Positions 1 to 8,248 of a stretch of 64,000 nt of DNA are shown in pieces. Under the pieces are notes generated by a model that was not told the DNA's origin, ran no database searches, and saw nothing but the letters and a program-made list of their open reading frames with translations. This DNA is from an uncultured Bacilli bacterium (GTDB taxonomy: Bacteria; Bacillota_I; Bacilli_A; RF39; UBA660), in NCBI GenBank assembly GCA_910577505.1, contig CAJTLN010000004.1:1-64000 (forward strand), given 5' to 3'. Position numbers and translations under genes: made by a program. Position 1 is the first letter of the stretch, and every line of letters starts with the position of its first letter.

Positions 1-272
1 AACATAGTAAGTCTTTTTGCTATATCTATTGCACCAGGCCAATTTATGTCTTCAAGCCAGATAAACATATCAGTAAGATATGGTTGCAATTCCTCATCAG
101 TTCTACAAACTAATGCCAAAGCACAATTTCTCCACACATTTTTCCCATATGGTTGAAAAAAAACTTTTAAACATTTCACACTTTTAGAAAGTTCTAATCC
201 TTTTTTTTGAATTTCTTCAGAATTATTCCAATCAAACATCTCAATAATTTCATCTATATTATAATTTATCAT
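1..272 (-). CDS. Immunity protein, DUF5071-like (3' part beyond window)
   Basis: Partial: the start codon lies at 272 and the gene runs off the left edge after about 90 residues. The visible protein begins MINYNIDEIIEMFDW and contains GKNVWRNCAL followed by DEELQPYLTDMFIWLEDINW and PGAIDIAKRL. The pattern of a Leu/Trp-rich helix with (E/D)W-L-x-D-(I/M)-NWP is what I associate with the DUF5071 family, which is common as an immunity protein beside polymorphic toxins. Its ATG overlaps the TGA stop of the Rhs gene (ATGA), so the two are translationally coupled, the usual toxin-immunity layout. Family assignment is from memory of the motif; the immunity role is inferred from position. Confidence 0.72.
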   Translation of the reverse strand, partial: MINYNIDEIIEMFDWNNSEEIQKKGLELSKSVKCLKVFFQPYGKNVWRNCALALVCRTDEELQPYLTDMFIWLEDINWPGAIDIAKRLTM

Positions 273-3200
273 TTTTGACCATCCCACTTTCTTGCCAATC
301 TTTTTAAAGTCATAGTTTCAAAAGAATTAGTTCCAAGGATTCTCCATTCATTAACAGTTATTAATCTAGGATAAACAGTTACATGTGTAACTCCATCCAT
401 TTCTACTCTAAACAACCCTGTTGCAATCAAATCTTCTATTGCAAACTCAGCAGCGCCAGGTTTAGGAACTAAATTAAATGATAATCCACTATTTTTATTT
501 ACATCATTCCAAGTCGGAACAAAATTTCCTGGATTTGTACCATTATAACGATATATATAAGTCTTATTAGGATCTTTATAATTTGTCTTTTTGGGCATGG
601 CCTGAGTTAAATCTGCTTCAGTAGCTTCTAATTTGCCTCCAATTCCCATGAAACTCATTATTCCAACACTTACAGCAACACCAATAGCTTCTAACGCCAA
701 TTCTATAATCTTTTTAGCAGTTATTCCACCCAAGACTCCAGCAAAGCTCTCTCCACTTCTATCAACTTTATTAACAAAATTATTATTTACATACGTAAAT
801 AAATTATTAGAAATATAATCATCATTTGAAGCAATAATTCCATCCGCATTAATAAATCTACCGATCTGTGGATTGTAATATCTAGAGTTTAAGTAATACA
901 AACCTGTCTCTATATCATAGTAGTATGAACGATACCTAAATGGATTTATTGTACCTAAATTAATATTACTGTTATCAGTTATATTAACAAGTGCTCCCCA
1001 TGAATCATATTCATAAGATACAATTTCATTATAGTTAGAATCTAGAATACCTATGATGTCTCCAAATATATTTTTATGATAATAGTATGTCTTACTATTA
1101 TAAACAAAACCTAGTAGTTCATCTCCGTTGTATATATAGTATATCACATCACCATTTCTATCTTCAAATATAATCGATGTACCTTCTAAAATATAATTAG
1201 TTTTAATACCATTAACTATCTTAGAAGTTCTAATACCATTCAAGTTATATTTATAACTTATATTATTAGTTCCATCACTATATGTAGATAACTCTCTACC
1301 ATTCATCCATGTTAATGTCTTATTACCAATTGTTAATGGATTACCTATTTCATCATAAGTAATTGATTCATTATTAAACTTCGTTAATAAATCTTGCCAA
1401 CTACTATTGTTATATTGATATGTATCTTCTTTAATTAAATTAGTTGTATTATATGTATAAGTTTTCTTATTTAAAATATTTCCATAATTATCATAAGTAT
1501 AAGTTTTAGTTAAATTATTAACTAAATCATCCTCTTTAATTAATTGTGAATACATATCATAATAATACTTATTAGTTAATGTATTATCTTTCTTAACTTC
1601 AGTTATATTACCTAACTTATCATATGAATAATTATATATAGTACCATTATCATCTACTTTATCTATCATTGTACTAGTCTTATAAGTACGAGTAATATAA
1701 CTATACTTAGTACTATAATTATCATTAATATTTTGTTCTTCTAATCTACCTAGTAAATCATATTTATAATTAAATATACTATTATTATTTTTTAACTTAG
1801 TTAATGAATTATCACTATTATATTCATAATTATATGTATACTTATTATTTAATTGTTCTGTCTTTTCTATAACATTATTATCCTTATCATATTCATATGT
1901 AGATTCATAATTATCACTATTTCTATATGTACTCAATCTACTAGCAAAGTCATATTCATATAAATGAGTCATATCATCAGATACTAATTTAGATATTCTA
2001 TTTAAGTTATCATAATAATTAGTATAAGTATTATTTTCTTTTTCTACTTTAGATAATCTATTTAATTCATCATAAGTATAATTAATTTCATCATTATTAC
2101 CATAAGTAATCTTAGTTAAATTACCATTATGAGGTTCATAAGTATTACTTACTAAAGTATTATTATTAATTTTAACATTAGAAGTATTATTAAAGTTATC
2201 ATAATTAAATATATAATTATCTGTACCAAATTTAATTTTAGATAAATTATTATTAGCATATTCATAAGATACCTTATGATTTCCTTTTTCTATATCAGTA
2301 ATTCTTAATTTACTATCGTATGTATAATTAGTTGTATTATTATTTGGATCAGTAACACTATTTAATAAACCATTAACTTCATTTGTATCATAATTATAAG
2401 TATTTCCTACACTATCAGTTACACTTTTAATAAATCTACCATCATCAGTATAATCTGCACTACTTTCTATGAATAATCTTTTCTCAGCTATTTCAAATAA
2501 GAATTGTTGATCACTTTTATTTTCACTATAGGTAGTTAATGATAACTCATGATCAGAATTAAATGTAATAGCAAGATTACCAGTAATAGTTTTTAAAGTA
2601 TAACTTTTATTAGTATTTTTAATAAGTTCAAATATATTGTTATTATCTCCATATTCTACTTTTAAAGCTCCATTATTATCTTTTATATAATAGTTATTTA
2701 ATACTGTGTATTGTATTTTTACTTTATTATCAGATAATAGAATAAGTTTAAATATATCATGAGAACATTTATTTTCTCTTACCATTAATGTTTTATCTGG
2801 TTTTATGTAAAGGTAAGAATCTGTTCCTCTAGCTCTTATATAGTAATTTTTATTTTCAAGTTCTTCAAATACACCTGTATTAGTGATTACAGTTCTAATT
2901 GGATTACTATACTCATCATATTCTATTTCATTAGTAATACTACTAGGAGATATAGCTCTTCTTAAACGATCTACAACCTGTGCATCATATTCATATTTAT
3001 AACTATTACCTAAAGGAGTTGTTGCTTTTATTAATTGATTGTTATTATTATAATCAAATTTACTTGTTTCATTAGCAGTATCTACACTAGATACTAGGTT
3101 ACCTTCATCGTCATATGTATATGAATAACCTTCTAAGTCTTTAAATAAAGATATATTAGTAATATAAAAATCATCTATTTCACGAAAAACATCTATATTT

Positions 3201-5833
3201 AATGAAAGACTGCTATAGTCTTCTTTGGCAACTAGTTTTTTAGAAAAGAAATGCCAATCTTCATTAAAATCTGTTATATTAAGACTTTCTTCATCTTCTG
3301 TATCTTCATAATTAATATAATCAAAATGTAATTTAGGTTGTATAAATGAAGGCTCAGGATTTAACATTATAGATTCTTCTGTAGGAACATAGTTTCTACC
3401 CTTATTTTTATACCAGAAAGATAGTTCATAAACATCTCCTTTTTTACCAGCAATGTTGTAATGACTACTAAGCATTGTTTGAATAGAAGGACTATTAATA
3501 AATTGTAATGCTTTTATATTATCTGATATATTAACTATCTGAACACTTGGATTTGCCATTTCTACTGTTTCATAATTCCATTCATAACCAGTCCTTTTAC
3601 TAGATTCAATTTCATAAAAATCTAATCCTGAAGTAAAAGAACTATTATTTACTAAATTATAGTAATTAGCTACTTTACCAGTTTCTAATTGAACATCGTC
3701 TACATAAAGCTCACCAATACCATTTGGTGTAATAGTAATTTTTAAATCATTAGTAGCATCATTAGGATAAAATATCATTACTTGTTGTCTTACATAATCA
3801 TTATTTATTTTAGTTACAGGTATTTCATTTTTATTATTACCATAACTTAAAGATAATTTATAAGGAATAGTATTTTTTATATAAGCACTAAATGTATAGT
3901 ATTTACCTTTCTCGACATTTTTATCTAAATAAATACTAGATTCTCCTGCTTCTTGTTTATTAACACATAATGAATTATTACCATAATGTCCATTTCCTAT
4001 TACAGATAAATTTATCTTATCATTTGTCTTACTAAATATAGTATCAGTAGTATTTTCAAATGAAGAGTTATTTATAAAGTTATTAACTGACTTCAAAACA
4101 AAATTATCATGTTTAATCTTATTTACACTAGAAGTACCAGCATCACCATAAACATAAGTCTTACCATAAGCTTCATTTAAATTTTTATCTTTATCTAAAC
4201 TAGTTATACCATCTGTATTACCTAAATTATTAAAAGTATAGGTATTAATTAAACCCTTACGATCTTTAACCATTGTAGATTTAAAATTATAAGTAAATTC
4301 TAAGAAATCACCAACTTCATCATTTCTACCATAATCAGTTACTTTAAATACTTTAAAAGTATAATCATTAAGATATTCATACTTAGTATATAAACCATTA
4401 GAATTTAATATCTTATCTATTAATTTATTAGTATTATAAGATATTGTAGTTATATTACCTAAGTTCTCTATAGATGTTATTTGATTATTAGTTAAAGTAG
4501 CTACTACAGACTTATATGGACTTATAAAAGATATTTTATTAGTTTCATAAGTAATATTAATCTCCTTATTAGAAGCATCTACTATTTTAGTTATTCTATT
4601 ATTAGTATCATAGTTTATAGTTATTGTATTACCACTAGTATCTTTTATTTCTTCTAAGTAATATATATTATTATGTTTTACATATTTACTAGTATTTTTA
4701 TCTTTATCTGTCATTATATAGTTATTATCTATTTTTTCTATTGTAAGAAATAAACCATCTTCATCTTTATAAACATTATCTTGTTTATAGAAATAATGTA
4801 TTGCACTTGTTTCATCTAAGTATTTTAACAATTCATCATTTACTTCTTCTATTGTTTGAAGATAATTAGGTTTAAAACTTAATCCACAACCATAGTCTTT
4901 TTGTTCATTTATATTAGCTATATCTGAAGTATTATATGTTAAATAAAGATTAGCAGGAAGTGGTCCTCCAACTGTATTACCAACATTAAATGTTGATACT
5001 AAGTTTCCATTATAATTGTTTATATAACTAGTTCCTAGTTCATGACCACTTGATGAATAAGTTAAATAACTATCTAATCCACTAAAGTTTTTAAAGTTTA
5101 TTCTTAATCTTGGTTGAATTACATTATTATTAAAGTTTTTAGAGAAAAATTCTCCACTAATTACATTACTATTATAAACTTCTTCATAAGCTTTTATCAT
5201 TAAACCATAGTTAGGTTCATTGTTATACCAGTCTTTAACCATATTAGTAATATCTACTGGTATAATGGTTGGATGTTCAAGTATTAAATCATTACCATTA
5301 ACTATAACAGGAGATCTATTTGCAAAGAATATTTCTTCTATTTCTGGATTATATTTATTATTCATATTGTTCCATTTAGCACCTTGTTCTGTCCAATCTT
5401 GTGTTATTTTATGAACTGTAAGTTGTTCATTAGGAGCAAGTTCTTCGTAGTCCCTTTTTATATATCCTGTTAAATATAATTTAGCATTAACCATCGCATA
5501 ACTAGAAGGAATGGAAGGAAGAGTAAATTTTAATAATGTTCTATTTGTAACATTTTGATTATTTACTCTTTCTATTCCTGCTTTTATTATATCTTGTTTA
5601 TAAGTTTCTACATTGGCATCTCCAGGATAAATATATGTATCTATAACATTATTAGTTGTTTCTTCTTCTAGTACTGCTCTATTTCTATCTTCTTCTGTTT
5701 TTATTTCTTCATATTTATTATTTTTTAAATAATGTATTGGATAATCATATATTTCAATATCTATTGATTTATCTTTATTTAAAAATCTTTTAGTATTAGG
5801 AGTTCTTTCATTTATTAATTCTATTCTATCCAT
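269..5833 (-). CDS. Rhs/YD-repeat polymorphic toxin, 1854 aa
   Basis: Very large Rhs protein. The N-terminus has the PIHY motif and a DNRLRE-like beta-sandwich region (about residues 60-250, with LLKFTLPSIPSSYAMVNAKL). Dozens of YD repeats follow (about 270-1600; Y-x-YD-x-x-G/N-x-L/I patterns). The Rhs-associated core ends at about residue 1665 (NPFRYRSYYYDIETGLYYLN, then GRFINADG). The last 190 residues differ in character: a hydrophobic Gly-rich segment (about 1690-1725), then a compact domain with YIYRYNGTNPGNFVP, GLSFNLVPKPGAAEF and GVTHVTVYP, presumably the toxin; its activity is unknown. No signal peptide is seen. I chose the ATG at 5833 because AGGTGA lies 5 nt upstream; the in-frame GTG at 5842 lies inside that site. 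The gene follows the collar-domain gene by 12 nt and overlaps the immunity gene. Confidence 0.9.
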   Translation of the reverse strand: MDRIELINERTPNTKRFLNKDKSIDIEIYDYPIHYLKNNKYEEIKTEEDRNRAVLEEETTNNVIDTYIYPGDANVETYKQDIIKAGIERVNNQNVTNRTLLKFTLPSIPSSYAMVNAKLYLTGYIKRDYEELAPNEQLTVHKITQDWTEQGAKWNNMNNKYNPEIEEIFFANRSPVIVNGNDLILEHPTIIPVDITNMVKDWYNNEPNYGLMIKAYEEVYNSNVISGEFFSKNFNNNVIQPRLRINFKNFSGLDSYLTYSSSGHELGTSYINNYNGNLVSTFNVGNTVGGPLPANLYLTYNTSDIANINEQKDYGCGLSFKPNYLQTIEEVNDELLKYLDETSAIHYFYKQDNVYKDEDGLFLTIEKIDNNYIMTDKDKNTSKYVKHNNIYYLEEIKDTSGNTITINYDTNNRITKIVDASNKEINITYETNKISFISPYKSVVATLTNNQITSIENLGNITTISYNTNKLIDKILNSNGLYTKYEYLNDYTFKVFKVTDYGRNDEVGDFLEFTYNFKSTMVKDRKGLINTYTFNNLGNTDGITSLDKDKNLNEAYGKTYVYGDAGTSSVNKIKHDNFVLKSVNNFINNSSFENTTDTIFSKTNDKINLSVIGNGHYGNNSLCVNKQEAGESSIYLDKNVEKGKYYTFSAYIKNTIPYKLSLSYGNNKNEIPVTKINNDYVRQQVMIFYPNDATNDLKITITPNGIGELYVDDVQLETGKVANYYNLVNNSSFTSGLDFYEIESSKRTGYEWNYETVEMANPSVQIVNISDNIKALQFINSPSIQTMLSSHYNIAGKKGDVYELSFWYKNKGRNYVPTEESIMLNPEPSFIQPKLHFDYINYEDTEDEESLNITDFNEDWHFFSKKLVAKEDYSSLSLNIDVFREIDDFYITNISLFKDLEGYSYTYDDEGNLVSSVDTANETSKFDYNNNNQLIKATTPLGNSYKYEYDAQVVDRLRRAISPSSITNEIEYDEYSNPIRTVITNTGVFEELENKNYYIRARGTDSYLYIKPDKTLMVRENKCSHDIFKLILLSDNKVKIQYTVLNNYYIKDNNGALKVEYGDNNNIFELIKNTNKSYTLKTITGNLAITFNSDHELSLTTYSENKSDQQFLFEIAEKRLFIESSADYTDDGRFIKSVTDSVGNTYNYDTNEVNGLLNSVTDPNNNTTNYTYDSKLRITDIEKGNHKVSYEYANNNLSKIKFGTDNYIFNYDNFNNTSNVKINNNTLVSNTYEPHNGNLTKITYGNNDEINYTYDELNRLSKVEKENNTYTNYYDNLNRISKLVSDDMTHLYEYDFASRLSTYRNSDNYESTYEYDKDNNVIEKTEQLNNKYTYNYEYNSDNSLTKLKNNNSIFNYKYDLLGRLEEQNINDNYSTKYSYITRTYKTSTMIDKVDDNGTIYNYSYDKLGNITEVKKDNTLTNKYYYDMYSQLIKEDDLVNNLTKTYTYDNYGNILNKKTYTYNTTNLIKEDTYQYNNSSWQDLLTKFNNESITYDEIGNPLTIGNKTLTWMNGRELSTYSDGTNNISYKYNLNGIRTSKIVNGIKTNYILEGTSIIFEDRNGDVIYYIYNGDELLGFVYNSKTYYYHKNIFGDIIGILDSNYNEIVSYEYDSWGALVNITDNSNINLGTINPFRYRSYYYDIETGLYYLNSRYYNPQIGRFINADGIIASNDDYISNNLFTYVNNNFVNKVDRSGESFAGVLGGITAKKIIELALEAIGVAVSVGIMSFMGIGGKLEATEADLTQAMPKKTNYKDPNKTYIYRYNGTNPGNFVPTWNDVNKNSGLSFNLVPKPGAAEFAIEDLIATGLFRVEMDGVTHVTVYPRLITVNEWRILGTNSFETMTLKRLARKWDGQK

Positions 5834-5845
5834 AAACTTCACCTA

Positions 5846-6463
5846 CTAAGAAATCCTTTTCCACATATATACAACGTAATAAGGAGGGATATTATTATGC
5901 GCCCAGTTACCACCTGTAGGATTTGTATAAGCATATGTTTTCATATTATTAACAAGAGAATTACTTCCTCTAGTAGTACCACCTTCAGAAGTTGGTTCAG
6001 AATCTAGTATTTTATTTCTTATATACATATGATTATGTGATGGCATTTCATTTACCGTTAAAGTATGAACTGCTTCTCCTCCAAGTTCACCAGGAGTAAA
6101 GTTATAAGAACCAGTTGGATAAGTACCAAATCCATTAAATGTATTTTCTTCATTAGGTCCTGCGCCAATTAAAAATCTACTATTTATACGTGCCCAAGAC
6201 CCAACAAATAATGTTCCTGGATTTACATCACTAGTACTTATATATATAGCACCAACTGGATATATTTTATTAAATATTGCTTCAAAGCTTAATAAGTTAT
6301 TTTCTGATGTATTAAAGTTAATACTATTTACTGTTAAATTTCCTTCACTATCTAAACTAAATTTGTTTTCTCTTGATGTAATGCAATTTGCATTAATATT
6401 ATTGGCTTCTATATTTAAGCCAGCATCTGTTTCTGTAAAATATTTATTATAATTATTATTCAT
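5846..6463 (-). CDS. Phage tail collar-domain protein
   Basis: 205 aa. The first 75 residues are Asn-rich and tail-spike-like (repeated short beta motifs). From residue about 85 comes a tail-collar module: IYPVGAIYISTSDVNPGTLF, then GSWARINSRFLIGAG, GGEAVHTLTVNEMPSHNH and the terminal PPYYVVYMWKRI. This signature (W-x-R-I...FLxGAG...HxLTxxEMPxHxH...PPYxxxYxW) is typical of Phage_Collar/microcystin-dependent-protein domains that close T4-like short tail fibres. It is the first gene of the Rhs operon, 12 nt upstream of the Rhs start. No other phage structural genes are nearby, so it may serve as a carrier or surface-display partner of the Rhs protein rather than belong to a prophage; that is inference. 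Confidence 0.8.
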   Translation of the reverse strand: MNNNYNKYFTETDAGLNIEANNINANCITSRENKFSLDSEGNLTVNSINFNTSENNLLSFEAIFNKIYPVGAIYISTSDVNPGTLFVGSWARINSRFLIGAGPNEENTFNGFGTYPTGSYNFTPGELGGEAVHTLTVNEMPSHNHMYIRNKILDSEPTSEGGTTRGSNSLVNNMKTYAYTNPTGGNWAHNNIPPYYVVYMWKRIS

Positions 6464-6503
6464 TTTTTATCATTCCATTTCTTTTTTTATTTTGTTATAA
6501 TGG

Positions 6504-6641
6504 AATCAAAGATGAGCTGCAACTCTCTTTGATTCATTTGAGTTTTAAACTCAATATTTGGTTAAAGTATCTTAATATAGATACTTTTTTTAATGTCTCA
6601 TATTTAAATCACTTCTTTCTTTTTTGAGACTTTCTTGTCTC
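6504..6641. other. Hairpin-rich leader region of the Rhs operon
   Basis: The sequence shows successive inverted repeats: 6504-6534 (9-bp stem AATCAAAGA/TCTTTGATT plus an inner GAG/CTC), 6538-6554 (perfect palindrome TTGAGTTTTAAACTCAA), 6564-6587 (8-bp stem AAAGTATC/GATACTTT, followed on the plus strand by a T run) and 6626-6641 (GAGAC/GTCTC). Read on the minus strand they would lie in the 5' leader of the collar/Rhs operon. No family of riboswitch or leader is recognised. Confidence 0.55.
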
Positions 6642-6700
6642 TTAAGTTCACTTTAAAACAAAAAGTCAAAAAAAGCTATCGCTAATTTGGCGACTTCCAA

Positions 6701-6814
6701 GTCGCGTTTAACACGACTCATTTTTAGCTTAAATACTGGGCAAAATAAAAAAAGTCGTGTTTTACGCGACTCCAAAATCGTGTTTTACGCGACTCAAATC
6801 GTGTTTAACGCGAC
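6701..6814. repeat. Four 17-bp palindromic repeats GTCGYGTTTWACRCGAC
   Basis: Copies at 6701-6717 (opposite orientation), 6754-6770, 6777-6793 and 6798-6814, the last three at 21-23 bp spacing. Each copy is itself a 6-bp inverted repeat with a 5-nt A/T loop. The last copy is followed on the plus strand by seven T, so it also looks like a plus-strand terminator. The surroundings are AT-rich, so the GC-containing units stand out. Possible roles are operator array, attenuator or transcription barrier; none can be chosen from sequence alone. Confidence 0.7.
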
Positions 6815-6880
6815 TTTTTTTATAACTTTTTTTAATATTTTATAAATTACATAGATTTAATTTGAAGATTATTTATTCAA

Positions 6881-6906
6881 AAACCAGACTTTTAATCGTC
6901 TGGTTT
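6881..6906 (-). terminator. Terminator of the radical SAM operon
   Basis: Perfect 9-bp stem AAACCAGAC/GTCTGGTTT with an 8-nt loop, just after the stop codon (6911) of the last small gene of the operon; A/T-rich on both sides, so it may act in both directions. Confidence 0.7.
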
Positions 6907-6910
6907 ATTT

Positions 6911-7033
6911 TTATTCTTCTGTAATAATACTTAGTTGTCCACAAGCTGCTCCAGCTTCAATTTCTGCTTTAGTTGCAATAGCAATAGCATAATCATAGCC
7001 GTTCATTTCTAATTCTTCAATGATTTTCTCCAT
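6911..7033 (-). CDS. 40-aa peptide with RlmN/Cfr-type ACGQL tail motif
   Basis: Short gene with an excellent ribosome binding site (AAAAGGAGG, 6 nt before ATG). The peptide starts MEKIIEELEMNGYDYAI and ends AEIEAGAACGQLSIITEE. The core IEAGAACGQL closely resembles the C-terminal motif of RlmN and Cfr (DIDAACGQL / DISAACGQL), whose cysteine (Cys355 in E. coli RlmN) is the methyl carrier in catalysis. Even the preceding NGYDYAIAI aligns with the GFTTIVRKT segment of RlmN. The RlmN-like enzyme three genes upstream ends before this region, so its missing tail appears to be encoded here as a separate peptide. It overlaps the 3' end of the methyltransferase gene by 25 nt in another frame. The alternative is a RiPP-type substrate peptide of the two radical SAM enzymes. 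That the ORF is real is well supported; its role is inference. Confidence 0.75.
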   Translation of the reverse strand: MEKIIEELEMNGYDYAIAIATKAEIEAGAACGQLSIITEE

Positions 7034-7479
7034 ACTGACACCTCCTTTTCTTCTTGAATATAGTACAGAGTTCTCTCCATACCTAAACTTTCAAGTATCT
7101 TAAAATAATCTCTATAACACTTACTAAACCATACTTCATATCTTGGAATAACATATCGATACCATAATATATCTAAAATTACATTCTGTTTAAAATACTC
7201 TTTTCTTACATCAATTATTTTAATCTCCCCATTATCTTTTAAATACTTAAACAAACATTTAAAAGTTCTTTCCATATTTGGAAGATGATGGACAACATTT
7301 CTCAAATAAAATTCATCTACAGTATTTTCATAGCATCCTAATATTTCATTATTTTCTTGATCATACACATAATCTAAATTAGGAAGATTAGTTATATCAC
7401 ATACTTTATAATCTTTATTTGGATTATATCCACTACCAAAATCAATCTTTAACTTTTTGTAGTTTTTTAATTTCTTCAT
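7009..7479 (-). CDS. SAM-dependent methyltransferase (class I)
   Basis: About 156 aa from the ATG at 7479 (an upstream in-frame GTG at 7488 is possible; neither has a strong binding site). Motif I of Rossmann-fold methyltransferases is seen as IDFGSGYNP near residue 15, an acidic residue after strand 2 (VCDITNLPNLDYVYD), and the motif IV/post region FYLRNVVHHLPNMERTF, followed by LKDNGEIKIIDVRKEY; this is the UbiE/Methyltransf_11-type order. It is shorter than typical members (about 200-250 aa). It overlaps the upstream radical SAM gene by 38 nt and the downstream peptide gene by 25 nt, so all four genes are co-translated. The substrate is unknown; it probably acts on the same target as the radical SAM enzymes. 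Confidence 0.75.
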   Translation of the reverse strand: MKKLKNYKKLKIDFGSGYNPNKDYKVCDITNLPNLDYVYDQENNEILGCYENTVDEFYLRNVVHHLPNMERTFKCLFKYLKDNGEIKIIDVRKEYFKQNVILDILWYRYVIPRYEVWFSKCYRDYFKILESLGMERTLYYIQEEKEVSVWRKSLKN

Positions 7480-8248
7480 TATCGACACTACTCTTACGTT
7501 TATTTAAAGAACAGTTACCAACATGTTCACAATATGTCTCCCACTTACAGAAATTTCCTATTGGTGTAATTATAATATCAGTATCATCATATCCTGTATA
7601 ATTTCCAAATACCCCAAATTGATGTCCTTCCCAAACATAATCATAAAAATTACATCCATCATCTAATATCTTTTCAGCTCCTAGTTTTATTTGGAAATCA
7701 AAATCTCCATATCTTCCCATTAAATCTTCACATACAATTACATAAAAATTATCTCTTAATATAACTTTTAACAATTCAACTAACTTATCTCCAGTTGATT
7801 CTTTACATTTAGGTATATTAATTCTTGTATTTGGTATATACTTTTTACATAAAAGTGCTTGATCTCTTCTTCTCATATATTGTTCTAGTGATGATATTGA
7901 TATAGCTACCTCTGTAAGACCAGCTTCTTGATATGACTTAATTCTCTCTTCATTTAATAAGATACCATTAGTAACTAAACAAACATCATCAGTTACGTTC
8001 TCACGTGTTAATTTAATAAAATCTACTAAGTCTTTTCTAATAGTTGCTTCACCACCCATTATCGTAGCTCTCTTTAACTTACCAACACGTCTCATTGTCT
8101 CTCTCATTTTTTCAATATCTAACTGTAATGGAGTTTTATTAGGTTGATAGCAAAAATAACAATTACCATTCGGCCCAGTTGATTCATTCATATTACAATT
8201 TAAATTAGTAATAATTCTATATCTAAATATATTATCTCTTGTTGTCAT
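7442..8248 (-). CDS. Radical SAM protein with expanded Cys motif
   Basis: 268 aa. The N-terminus reads RYRIITNLNCNMNESTGPNG followed by NCYFCYQ: a normal TNxNCN...CxFC radical SAM start, but with spacing CX11CX2C instead of CX3CX2C because of an inserted NESTGPNG loop. GGEATIRKDL (about residue 65) is the SAM-binding GGE motif; LVTNGILL and EVAISISSL are further strands of the partial TIM barrel, MoaA-like. A C-terminal Cys group (CKWETYCEHVGNC, about 235-247) could ligate an auxiliary iron-sulfur cluster, in the manner of SPASM proteins but shorter. The start overlaps the upstream stop (TAATG). The operon context suggests a modification pathway with the RlmN-like protein and the methyltransferase; the substrate is unknown. 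Confidence 0.8.
   Translation of the reverse strand: MTTRDNIFRYRIITNLNCNMNESTGPNGNCYFCYQPNKTPLQLDIEKMRETMRRVGKLKRATIMGGEATIRKDLVDFIKLTRENVTDDVCLVTNGILLNEERIKSYQEAGLTEVAISISSLEQYMRRRDQALLCKKYIPNTRINIPKCKESTGDKLVELLKVILRDNFYVIVCEDLMGRYGDFDFQIKLGAEKILDDGCNFYDYVWEGHQFGVFGNYTGYDDTDIIITPIGNFCKWETYCEHVGNCSLNKRKSSVDNEEIKKLQKVKD

Noticed and set aside
269..5833. Mycoplasma-type code (TGA = Trp)
   Set aside because: TGA is used as a genuine stop, for example at the end of the Rhs gene, and Trp positions are TGG.
5846..6463. Prophage remnant
   Set aside because: Only a single collar-domain gene is present; no capsid, terminase, holin, integrase or other tail genes on either side.
6701..6814. CRISPR-like short repeat array
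   Set aside because: Units are only 17 bp, palindromic, in mixed orientation and separated by 4-36 bp; no spacers of regular length and no cas genes nearby.
6911..7033. Peptide as a plain RiPP precursor
   Set aside because: Not excluded, but the ACGQL motif and the preceding residues match the RlmN/Cfr C-terminus missing from the enzyme in the same operon, which is a more specific explanation than a generic leader/core peptide.
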